A stretch of DNA of 64,000 nt from Bidens hawaiensis (taxonomy: Eukaryota > Streptophyta > Magnoliopsida > Asterales > Asteraceae), in the NCBI GenBank assembly GCA_021521415.1, contig JAIQDT010000059.1, positions 868,001 through 932,000 on the forward strand. The letters run 5' to 3'. The notes below the pieces were generated by a model that saw nothing but the letters and a program-made list of their open reading frames with translations, did no database searches and was not told the origin of the DNA. Below are positions 33,785 to 44,428 of this stretch, piece by piece (the first letter of the stretch is position 1; each line of letters starts with the position of its first letter). Position numbers and translations under genes: made by a program.

Positions 33785-34192
33785 AGAGACTTTGGAGGTT
33801 CGAGATAATTTGAGCCGAGCAGTGTTCACCTCTGGGTTCCAGCATGGTCTTTATGCAGGCTACGAACATTGCTCCTATGGGATTTCATTGCAGGAGTCTC
33901 CCTCGTTTTCTTCCACTGCAGAGACGGAGGCTCAGGATTCATGGCCCTTACCGCTCATGTTCCTCCCGTCCTTGTACAAGTTTCATCGAACCCTGATATT
34001 TCCATCGAAGATATCCAAGCCCTTGCTTCAATTGTTGATCCTCCTTCCCCCCCTGCCGTAGTGTTTGTTTTGTGGTTGATTTCGAAAAATTATGCTTTGT
34101 GTTTGCTGGTTTGTTGTTGGGTGTTTTTAGACAATGGTGTCGTTTTTTGCCTTTATGTGGGCGTATTTGAACTTTGTTTGCCTTCGTGCTAA
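33785..34192 (+). pseudogene. Antisense ORF of the Tat element, C-terminal part
   Basis: This continues the ORF interrupted at 9626; one TGCAG copy belongs to the original sequence. It reads LEVRDNLSRAVFTSGFQ and HGLYAGYEHCSYG, then in the next frame AHVPPVLVQVSSNPDISIED and ALASIVDPPSP, followed by a hydrophobic tail. Two overlapping frames share the sequence, so a small indel near 33890 is likely. It lies on the strand opposite to, and just beyond the 3' end of, the Tat integrase. Its role is unknown. Confidence 0.65.
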
Positions 34193-34319
34193 GATATAAA
34201 TGGTTATGCTTGGTGTTTGCCCTTGCATTTTAGTGTTTATGTTTGATTGTTGGTTAACCATGTAGCCTATCGGCGAGGCCTTCCCCTTTTGGGGAGTGTT
34301 GCATGAGCATTTACGAGAC

Positions 34320-35638
34320 GGACTCGTGTGTTATACTTATTACACATTACAGTCTCCGGCCCAAATTACTTGATAGGGCCCTTCCCATTTAAGCCCTAAT
34401 TTCCCTTGGTCTTCCTTTCTAGTTGCCTCGTTCTCTCTTAACACCAAATCCCCTTTTTTAAATTTGACTTCTCTAACTCTTGCATTGTAGTACTTCTTAA
34501 TCTTTTTTTGTGTATTCTATATCCCTTCTTGCTGCTTCCTCCCTTCTTTCTTCTGCTAGATTCAGATTCAACCGTAAATCTTCCTCATCTCCCCTTTCCC
34601 CTTGCAGAGTTCGTCGGGTTGGTGCTCCAATCTCCGCAGGTATCATAGCCTCTATCCTGTACGTTGGGCTAAAAGGTGTTTCCCCATTGCTCATTTTAGG
34701 CATGGCTCTGTGTGCCCATAAAACGTGAGGCAATTCTTCCACCCACGATCCCTTTTCCCTTCCTAGCCTTCCTTCAATTCCCTTTACCACACTTTGGTTT
34801 GACCGTTCTACTTGGCCATTGGCTTGGGATGAGCCACTGACGTAAATGTTTGCTTGATCTTCAATTGTAGGCACCATTCTTGGAATGGGTTGTTGGCAAA
34901 CTGCTTCCCGTTATCACTGATTATGGAAGATGGCAGTCTACATCTGCAAACAATGTTTTCCCATACGAACCTCTTGATTTATTCCCCTGTGTTAGTTCAA
35001 AGCGGCGTGGCTTCCACCCATTTTAAGAAGTAATCAATTGCCACTACTAAAAATCTTACATTCCCTGTTCCCTCCGGGAAAGGTTCCACTATGTCTATCC
35101 CCCATTTTTTGAAGGGCCACGAGAGAGCTTACCTGTATTAGGCTTGATTTTGGTTTCCTTCCCACCGGGGCGTGTATTTGGCAGTGATCACACTTTTGTA
35201 TCTTTTTGACAACGCTGAGAAACATCGCTGGCCAGTAATACCCAGCCCTCATTGCTCGGGCCACTACCATTTTGGCTCCTATGTGCATCCCACAAATCTC
35301 TTCGTGTATCTCCCTTACCACGTATTCCGCCTCCCCTTCATCAATACACTTTAGGGAAGGCCCTAAATAGCACTTTCTGTATAAACCTCCCTCAATCACT
35401 TTGTATTGTAAGGCCTTGATCCTTAGTTTCCTTTCTTCTTCTTTACTTTCTAGCACCTTTCCCTCCTTGAGGTATTTGATGAGGGGTGTCATCCAACTGT
35501 CCTCACGGGTTCCCACCTAGGCGACTGATACTTCCGTCAAAGATGGTTGCCTGAGGGTTTCCACCTTCACTTCTTTAGCTAAGTGATCGAAAGCAACCGC
35601 AGCTAACTTGCTTAGGGCGTCAGCTTTTTTTTTTTTTT
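34320..35638 (-). pseudogene. Tat-type gypsy RNase H end and integrase
   Basis: From 35638 leftwards on the minus strand: the RNase H end (KADALSKLAAVAFDHL), then WMTPLIKYLKEGK, LRIKALQYKVIEGGLYRK, the zinc-binding region (REIHEEICGMH ... KCDHCQIHAP), a degraded first catalytic block (FPGGNRECK), a block matching SDNGKQFANNPFQEWC near 34910, and the Glu block GQVERSNQSVVKGIEG. A GPY/F-type C-terminal piece lies at 34350-34480. The wording is that of the Tat lineage (Ogre/Retand/TatIV) rather than chromoviruses. Integrase inserts element DNA into the host genome. Frameshifts divide it into at least three frames. RT and everything upstream are missing from the window because another element interrupts at 35639. 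Confidence 0.85.
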
Positions 35639-35643
35639 GAGCC

Positions 35644-37160
35644 TGTAACATCTTGGTTTTTTCGTATTTGTTTAAACCGATTCGGGAACGTAATTCGGAT
35701 CTTTTGAACTATTTAAAACTTGTATTATTGGTATTTAACTTAGTTTAACTTATTTTATGATTTCATAACTTTCAATTATGCCCAACAGCCCTTGGAAACC
35801 TTTAAAATCGCTTAAGCTCCAGGGACTAATTTTGCCAATTCTTTCCTATTTTCAATTAAATTAACGAAACTTAAGCTCCAAGATATCTCAACTAATTTTA
35901 TAAAACATTCCAATTTCGTTTTATTGTTGTCCAAACCGAAATCTTTAAGTTGTTATACCTGATTTTGTCATTAATTGACTATTCGGTTTTCTAAAATAGC
36001 TATTTCCTAATAAACAAGTCTTAACCCTTAATATTTAAACAAGGCATATCATAAAACCCTAAATTATTACTTCAATACCAGCCCCCATAGCTACATCCAC
36101 GAAATTCCTTTCCCCATTGTAGGTTTCTTCAAGAATTTATCAAGTTCGTATTGCTTCGTTGACTTTCAAGCTTCAAGACCCTTTGACCTCGATTATCTCT
36201 TGTTTCGTTCATCGTTCGGGTAACTTGTCTTTTTCAATATTGTAGATTTTTATCTGTAGAACAAAAGACCTCAATCAATTTTGCCAATTGAGGGAGTCTC
36301 GGTGGTCAATTGGACTCAAACCCGTTAAGGACATAATAGTCAACAACTTTGACCAATCAACTATTCATACTTCTGGTCAGATTCAACGTTTGGTCCAGAA
36401 GACTTTTATTCTCGTAACGAAATTATAAGGTTACTTATCAAAAGCCAACTTCTGACTCGCTGTTAAGATTCTGGTCAGTACCAGCTCGCTTAAATTTTAA
36501 AACAAACATAACTTAAATTCTAAACGTCCGTTTAGATTGATTCCAGTGGAAACGAGTTCGTATTTATTTATATTATCATATCTATAAGTTTCTGATTCTT
36601 AATTGCTTAAATCGTTTGACATGTAGTGGACGACTCGTTTATTCGTTAGCTCGCTTATTAGTATTTATATTCGTTTCTCTTTAATCTAAAGTGAGTTTAT
36701 CATTCCCCTATTATACCAACTTTTCTAAACATTTTGGGGTCATATGCGTACCTATCCGTATTTCATACTATATATATATATATATATATATTCAAACAAA
36801 TACATACGTGTAATTGTGAGTAACTTAATCAAATATACGTGCTACTTGCTTACTTGTGTTACCATTCCTTCATTCGTCTATTGGGATTACTCTTCATTCA
36901 TTCGTATAGTGGGTGCTCCTGCTATTGACCAACGCCCGATTCGCTTGGCAACGGTCTACATACTTGTTTATGGTTTGATTATATTTACCGCACTTATCAG
37001 GTTATGCTTATTTATATTGTTGTGTTAAAACTGGTGATATTATCACTCAACTTTACGTTGACAAAACTCCATTTTCTACGCATACGCAGGTTGCTTGTAT
37101 TGAAGATTGAAGTTGGACACGTAGACAAGACTTTAGAATATAATCAAGTTAATCGTTATT
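35644..37160 (+). mobile_element. Fragment of another LTR element (probable LTR)
   Basis: The Tat RNase H coding sequence stops at a T14 run (35625-35638). Five bases later TGTAACATCTTGG begins, a TG-initiated start typical of gypsy LTRs. No coding similarity was found in about 1.5 kb. A (TA)n run lies at 36768-36790. The sequence is cut at 37161 by Copia-B, and its other end is outside the window, so LTR status and the target duplication (GAGCC would be the left copy) are unproven. Confidence 0.4.
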
Positions 37161-38197
37161 TGTTGTGTCGGATATTTTCTAAGGAAGATTGGAATCTTCT
37201 CAACCTCCTCTGGAAATCGGCTAAGTATGGACTTCGAGCAAGCTTGGACTATCGAGCACGGTTTACTACCTCGAGCACGGTCTTCAGAACCATTTCTGGT
37301 AAATTCTTCTAACTGTTGAAGGCTTCGAGCAAGCTACACTTCAACGAGCAAGAGTGTTCTTCTATCGAGTATGGATTGTCAATCGAGCAAACAACTTGAT
37401 GATTCAAGTTTTAACCAAGTGATCCGAGCACAGGATGTCCGAGCACATTGGTGACAAGCATGGATGCAATAAGAAGATGTCATATGTTCTAAGCAAGGAC
37501 TTCGAGCATGGTTCAATCCTCCGAGCAAGATTTACATCCGAGCATGCTAAAGATTGTTCAATAACTCTCAAGACTGGATTGAAGACATCAAGAAGAATGG
37601 GCTTGCTCGAAGGACAAGTTTGAGCAAAGCAAGGATTAGTCATGAAGAATGAAGCATGCTATAGGAGAATATTTTCTATGTGAAAATATTCTAAGTAAAG
37701 CATACTCGAAGACACTCATTGAGCATACCATGCATAGAGTCTGCTCGAGCAAGATACATATCATGCTCGAAGACTATTACACTTGTATTTATATTTGTCT
37801 TTCATTATGTAATGATTAGGGATTCTAGAAGGAATTTCAGGGTCTATAAATAGCGTCCTAGGTTTCCATTTTAGGGGATGCTGGGAGCGCAAGCAATACG
37901 AGAGCAAAACATTACAAAGAATATTCCTTTTGTTTCCACGTACCGCCGCCTCCTTCATGAAACCCTAGACATTCCTTTCACTGTTACATTAAATGTTATA
38001 TTAAATTCAGTGAATCTTTGTCTTTGATATTGTTCTTTTAGACTATATTTTATTGTTTCGTCGTAAATAAATCACACCTTCATTCCCATCCATTGAATAT
38101 CCTGATTCCGCCGGGATATTCGATAGGCATTTGGGTTATCGGATCTGTGTGCTCTTGTTGACCTACCTAAGGTTGCACCTGATCCCCAGTCCTAACA
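37161..38197 (+). repeat. Copia-B 5' LTR
   Basis: 1037 bp, TGTTGTG...CCTAACA, aligned along its length to the Copia-A LTR. It is dense in CGAGCA/TGCTCG words. TATA box GTCTATAAATAG at about 37842-37853. PBS follows at 38200. Confidence 0.88.
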
Positions 38198-38199
38198 AG

Positions 38200-38211
38200 T
38201 GGTATCAGAGC
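38200..38211 (+). other. Primer binding site (iMet) of Copia-B
   Basis: TGGTATCAGAGC two bases after the 5' LTR. Confidence 0.9.
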
Positions 38212-38933
38212 CATTGGAAGCTCGCTGAAGGCCACGGGACTGAAGGTTTGTGATAAAGCTTGAAGCTTTAAAAGGTTTTCATCTGTGAAAGCTCATATCT
38301 GAGAAGATGGATGACTAAGAGGTATCAACAAACAAGATTCCAAGGTTAATCGGACAAGAAAACTTCATCAAATGGAAAGTACTTTTTGAAGCTGCAGTAA
38401 ACTGTAATGACCCTGAGCTGTGGAACTCTATCAAGGATGGACAATACATTCCCTCTATCGCTCTGAATAATAATGCCACCATTGAGAGCAAGATGAAGAA
38501 ACAAGATGATAAGGCACTATCTATGTTGAAGTTAGGTCTCTCTTGGGAAATATTAACTAGTGTCAACCATCACAAAACGGCAAACGAGATGTATGATTCA
38601 GTTATTGACATGTTTGAGGGAAACACAGAGCTCAGAGACATCAAGAAGGACTGATTGAAACAACAGTTGGATAGATTCGAGTTCAAAGAAGGTGAACGAC
38701 TAAAGTCAGTATTGCAGAGGTTCATGACCATAGTGAATGAAATCAGAACAAATGATTTACTGATTTCTGACTTCGAACTGAACAAGAAACTTCTGTCTTC
38801 ATTATCTAGAGAATGGTACACAGCCAGTAAATTCATCAAAGAGAAAGCAAGGTTTCCCATCTTCATGTTGGATTATGTGACAACAATTCAGAAGGCTGCT
38901 TAACATGAGATGATAGAAAATCATATGATAAGA

Positions 38934-40601
38934 GATGGTGTGCGTTGGATAACCCTCACAACTAAGCTTTAAATATAAAACCAAAATCCTAAACCACACA
39001 CAACCGGCAAGTGTACCGGTTGCAAGTATTATAAACCTAGGAAGTTCGAGTATCGAACACGAAGACACGTAAGGACGCTAACGATCACTAACCCTAGACA
39101 AGACCTACCTAAGAATAATATTTAATTGATTTTTGATTTTTAATTACTTAACTAGACTAACTAGACTGACTGATAAAAGTTACCAAAAATAGAAAACTTA
39201 ACGGGGAACTAACTGTGTTAACTTCGGATGGAGAAAAACGTCTACCTAGGTCTGAATCAAACTGTAGGCCTAACAAGTAAATGGATTGGATGATATCAAG
39301 ACACCGGTTCCTAAAGATGACACAACTAAGGATCGCTCAGGCTCACTGGATTACCTCTCGGTCTCACTCAACAAGCCTAAACTACTCAAAATCGGCTAAA
39401 ACAACCAAACCGGGAAACAATCGTTAACGTGTTCTAATGTTGACTCACCTCTCGGTCTCACCAACACTCGACCCTAATGGTAATGAATACTAGAAACCAA
39501 GGATAGAGGAACAATCTAACTTAAACCAAAATAGATCAACTAGTCGCTCAAAACACCTAAACCGGACAAGAAACGAACTCGCTCTCGCGCAATCCTTATT
39601 CTAGCATGCAAAGGTAATGAGACGACCCTAACTTCTTATCACCTCTCGGTCTCTAAGAAGGTGCCTAACCGCTGTACTTTAACCAAATAATCACGCAACA
39701 AAATCCTACGGTTGTACCTACCGCAAACAAACCCTAAACATAAATTCTAGAATCAAGCAAGCACCGATCAATCAATACAAAACTAATTAACTGACACAAG
39801 GGGTTTAAGCAATGAATTAACCCATTTTCCAGCCATTAAACACAACCTATTTCATGTCTAAATCAAACTTTACAATAGCAATTAACATCTATCAATCAAA
39901 CAATCCAATAAACTCATCAAAACCTAACAATAATCATCATTCTTAGGTAGAACCGACAAGTTTAGCCTCTAATCATTTTTGGACAGCAGCTATTTAACAA
40001 TAAAAACATTGTGTAACTCATCTCAAACATCAATTCAAGCATTCAATGATCAACAAATATCATAAACAAGTCAATATCTCAAGCAATTGCAAAACTACTA
40101 GTCAATTGAACAAGTAAATCAAAGTGTATGAACAATGAAAAAGATGTAAGGATATGAGATGTTCCGGGGCTGCTCTCTGCTGTAAAAACGGATGGTAAAC
40201 GATCCCGAGGCTTGTTCTTGACTCCTTCTTCCTTCCTAAGCCGCCACAACCTCCAAACCCTAAGCCGAAAAAAGATTTTTCTTCCTTGGTTCCTCTTACC
40301 TGCTGCCGATCGGAGCTGCTGTTGGGGCTTAGGGTTTAATTTTTTTTTTTATATTTTAATTAATATAAAACTTGGGCTTGTCCAACATGTAATCGGGCCG
40401 GGCCTTGAGTTGTTTCTTGAAATCCTATGCGTAAAAGGCCTGTAAAATGCTCAAGAAGCTCGGTTTTTTCTTCCTTGTAACCCATAACCTACAATATGAA
40501 TAAGATTATGTAAAACCTATATAAAACAAGTTAAAATACATAAAATATAATATAATACGTAGATAAAAGGTGCGGAAAATAAGTGTGTTTTACAACACAT
40601 C
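38934..40601. mobile_element. Unclassified 1.67-kb insertion in Copia-B gag
   Basis: Comparison with Copia-A gag shows an interruption here. The flanks carry AAGA(G) on both sides (38930-38934 and 40602-40606). The right end holds a perfect hairpin TGTGTT-TTAC-AACACA (about 40583-40598). The ends are weakly inverted (GATGGTGTG versus GATGTGTTG). The words ACCGGCAAGTGTACCGG and GAGTATCGAACACGAAGAC near the left end are familiar from repetitive plant sequence, but I cannot name the family. There is no coding region above 77 codons and no recognisable domain, so it is nonautonomous. Confidence 0.7.
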
Positions 40602-41478
40602 AAGAGTGGAGAAGCCCAACTTCCCAATGACAAATGCTTTAGTGGCACCTATGGGAAACCTCACTCTTAAGTCTAATCAACAGCCAATTGTGGAAGAATC
40701 AACTGAAACAAGCTCAATGTGTGAAGGAAGTCAATCAAGATTTAATATACAAATTATTGAAGATGACACTGCTTTTACAGCCAGTGGACACCCTCCTTAC
40801 ACATAAAACAATTCAAGTCATGGAACAGACTACCAAGCCTTATTTTCAATGCTCACTGATTCCTACCATGCTTTTGTGGCAAAGAATCTGATCAACACAA
40901 GTATAGTGCAAGAAGACCTTGAACAGATAGATGTGGTAGATCTTGAAGATATAGACATCAAATGGCAAGCTGCAATGTTGGCAGTTAGAAGCAAAAGACT
41001 ATACAACAGGACTGGGAGATCATCTTTCTCAGGACCTAACGATAGGATTGGATTTGACAAATCTAAAGCTATCTGCTACAATTGCCAACAGCTTGGACAT
41101 TTTGCTAGAGAATGTAATCAACCAAAACAGTTTGGTAATTAGGTGAATCAGAATCGGTTCTATCAAAACCAGAATCAGAATTACCAAGGAACTCATCAAA
41201 GCACTCAGATGGCTAATCAGAATCCATATCAGAACCAGAACAGACCCCAGCAACAACAGATGTAGTCATAGAGAAACAATCAGCTTCAGATTCAGAACAA
41301 TCAGAGCAGAGGAAACACAAAGGCTGTGAACCAAGCTAGAGACCAAGGAAATTTTGTGGTAACAATGGAGCCACAAGACGGAGGGTTTGACTGGAGCAAC
41401 CATTCCGCTTAGATGGAGAAAGCAAACGTTGCATTCATGGCTAAGATACAGGAGAGGGGAAAGTCTTCAAGATCACAG

Positions 41479-44428
41479 GTACAATCTGTACTTTCTATTT
41501 GTGATCTTCTTTTAACAATTGATAAACTTAACATGGAGATTGGAAAGTGGAAATCTGAATGTGGAAGGAAAGAGGCTATTCTAAATGCTTTTGAAACAAG
41601 TGAAGCCACGTATGAAATTCAGATTAAGAGTTTAGAAGAAGATTGCATGCAAGCCTACATGACTCAATCCATAATGACAATTGAGATTGATGGGTTGAAG
41701 AAAATGTACACTGAAGAAAAACTCAAAAATTCAGAGTTACTAATTCAGATGGAATTTTTGAAAAACCTTGTACCAACTGGCAACATAGTTGGGTATGTGA
41801 ACAAGATGAGTGAAGAAGAAAAATACAAAAAATGTGCCACCACCTTTCGGTGACAAATATCCTCTAAAGGTGGTCAAAGAAAGAAGAAATTGTAACACCC
41901 CACCTGGATCCCGGGTGACAATGCACAATTGATGCACCTTAACAGCGGAAGAAAACAAAAAGTTTATTTTAAACTATAAAATATTCGAGTACATTAAGTC
42001 ACTATTTATAATAACATTAAAACTTAAGAACTTTTTGGTCTCCGATATCGCTCATCACCAAGTAGCTCTAAAGTTCCTCATGGTTCACCTGTGATACGTA
42101 TACTTAAAACAAGTCAGCTCTTGCTGGTGAGCTCATGAGACACGATTTATAAAACATATATTTATAATTATGCATACACAATATGGGTTGTGATAATTGG
42201 GTCCGGGAGCAACACGTGCCTACCATGGATTACCACAACCACCGGGCCATGGACATCACTGTCCCCCCAGCCATCGTGTAAGTATGGAGTCCGTTACTAA
42301 GCACATGGTTACCCCATGTTAGGCACCCCTCGTAACATATCCACTAAGTATACAAGGATCCTTTATACCCCCACCGATAAACGCATATTGCAGCATTCTC
42401 ATTATTACCAATTTAACAATACAAGTATACTATCACATTTTAAAAGTAGTCATGATAACTCACTGGTTTGATTGATGTTAATACGACAAGTATTGTCCTT
42501 TAGTCCTGTTACAAGTTAAGGTAACTTTAGGTTAAGCGATGCTATGCCTGACTAGTCATAACCATGGTTGACTTTGGATAACTCAACCTAGCTTAAGCAT
42601 AGGTGATCAGTCCATGCCTAGACCAAGGTTGATTTACTCAACGCCTACCCTATTATAACCCTAAATCCTACTCTTTATATTAAAAGATTATGTTCTATAA
42701 TTTAAACTAATATAATAATAGATATTAAGTTATAATTAAAATAAAGACTAATAGTTAAATATTTACCTACTTCGGAGAAGATTGAAAGTATTTGTAATTC
42801 ATCATTTGATTTTTATATATAGGCAAATTAAGCCGACCCTTTATGTCGGTTTTTATCATTAGTGACTTATGTTTGTTACACATGAATTTTGTGGATTCAA
42901 ATGAACAGCATACGTGCACTCTAATTAAATTTCTTTCTTTTTCTTATTGTTATATTAGTATTAGTTTTTATTGTTATATATATATATATATATCCATTTC
43001 AAGTTATTATAATTCTCTAATATATATATTAACTCTTGTTTAAACGTCTTAAGTTAAAACAGTTATTTTACTTTTCTCATTTAATAATATTTACAATATA
43101 TGTTTTATATATTTTATTTTTACCTATAAAACGGGGTGTTACAGAAATGAATATCTTAAGCAGTTCAGGAGTGTATTTGAAGACAAACAGGAGTTTGTAA
43201 AGAAGTATGAAAGTGTGACTATGAATGAAGGGGGTGAGTTTATCTTAAAGGAAAATACTGAATCAAAGGCTAGAGAAGGGGCTAAGTCTGCTGAAAGAAG
43301 AAATGGAGTGAATACTCCAGTGAAGAAAGCAACTGTAGTTGCAGAAGTGACAGATCCTCAGTTGACAAGAAAAGAAACAAGAAGACTGCAAAAGAATAAG
43401 AAGAACAATGAACAGATCCCAAAGCTGCCAAAAACAACCCCTAAGCTTCAGAAGCACTATGAAAAGATGAGGAGAGAACACAAGGTGTTTGATATATGTG
43501 GAAGACCTCAAACAAAGAACAAGAATGATAAATCAAAGATCTACACATATGATTAACATCCTCCAATTTATCCTGTGTTATCAAACCATGAGCTGTTTGA
43601 CATAGGGGATGTTGAATACACTCCAATTAGAAGGCATGCTGCTAATCAAAGGGAAAGTTCCTCAAGCAGTTTCTCTAAGATAAGCATGATCAAATTTATC
43701 AAAGAACAGTATCCTCAAATCCCTGATGTAAGCAAGCCTATCAAAATGTACTTCACCAACTCTCTATACCCAAAAACCTCTCTAGGCTTTGACTTTCCCA
43801 AGCCTAGTGACAAGTTCCAAAACAAACAGCTGCTTGAAGATATGGGAAGTTTTGCTAAAGTTTGGTGCAAGAAGTGTGATGCTTATCGTCATCACACTGA
43901 TTCATGTTGGGTTGTTGAGGAGATCTTTGAAGTTCCTGACATTGTCAGTGGATTTGATACGAAAGGATACAAATAAAAGTATGAAAAGTACTTGAGTGGT
44001 GAGAAGAATTCATCTGATCATGAGGAAAGGAGGCAAATATTGGAAAAGAGGTTGAAGTCAGTGCTAAATATCAGTGAAGAATCAAAAGTATCAGACAAAA
44101 CCCAAGAAGGAAAGAGGTCAAGTCCTAATGGAAGATCAAAGTTGAGCCCTGGAATCCTGAATGGAGATAAAAAATTTCTCCTAAAACAAGGTTTTGAACC
44201 AAGAGGTTATCAGTGGAAGATCAAGAAAGAGTTAAATAACTGGAAAGACTATGTGCTTGACAAAATTGAAGAAAGTATCAAGTCACCAGTTGAAGATGAG
44301 TCTGATTCTGATGAATCATGTGAAACAGTTTATGAAGATCCATTTCCATCTCCTGTTGAAGTTCAAAATGAAACTGATATAGTTTGTAACTCAGAATGTA
44401 ACTGATCTTTCTGTGTGTAATTGTGTAG
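41479..44428 (+). other. Putative gag-pol intron of Copia-B (contains solo LTR)
   Basis: The donor-like CAG|GTACAA (GT at 41479) falls at a codon end. The acceptor-like tract CTTTCTGTGTGTAATTGTGTAG ends at 44428, just before the pol frame at a codon boundary. Both sites align with those in Copia-A and Copia-C. The solo LTR 41891-43143 inserted inside. Confidence 0.45.
41891..43143 (-). mobile_element. Ty3/gypsy solo LTR
   Basis: The 1253-bp sequence starts TGTAACACCCC and ends GGGGTGTTACA, a perfect 11-bp inverted repeat with TG...CA ends. The target duplication GAAAT is exact (41886-41890 and 43144-43148). There is no internal region, so an element was removed by LTR-LTR recombination. The minus-strand orientation is inferred from GGAAG-type words near the plus-strand start, placed as in the Tekay-like LTR. 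It contains a (TA)n run near 42978. Confidence 0.85.

Larger units (their letters stand above)
38306..44405 (+). pseudogene. gag: Copia-B Gag, split by two insertions
   Basis: The frame starts at the ATG at 38306 (MDD) with TAA at 38315-38317 where Copia-A has CAG. Pieces: UBN2-like domain (38306-38933); the part after the first insertion (40602-41890) with NALVAPMGNL, an intact zinc knuckle (CYNCQQLGHFAREC, 41074-41115), a Gln/Asn-rich stretch with TAG stops, and a coiled coil; then, after the solo LTR, 43144-44405 with the second knuckle (CKKCDAYRHHTDSC, 43866-43907) and GILNGDKKFLLKQGFEPRG. The final stop is TGA at 44403-44405. Several stops sit where Copia-A has CAG codons. Gag would form the particle and bind RNA. 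It is certainly inactive. Confidence 0.85.

Noticed and set aside
38934..40601. Helitron
   Set aside because: There is a hairpin near one end, but no 5'-TC / CTRR-3' ends in either orientation, and a short flanking duplication is present.
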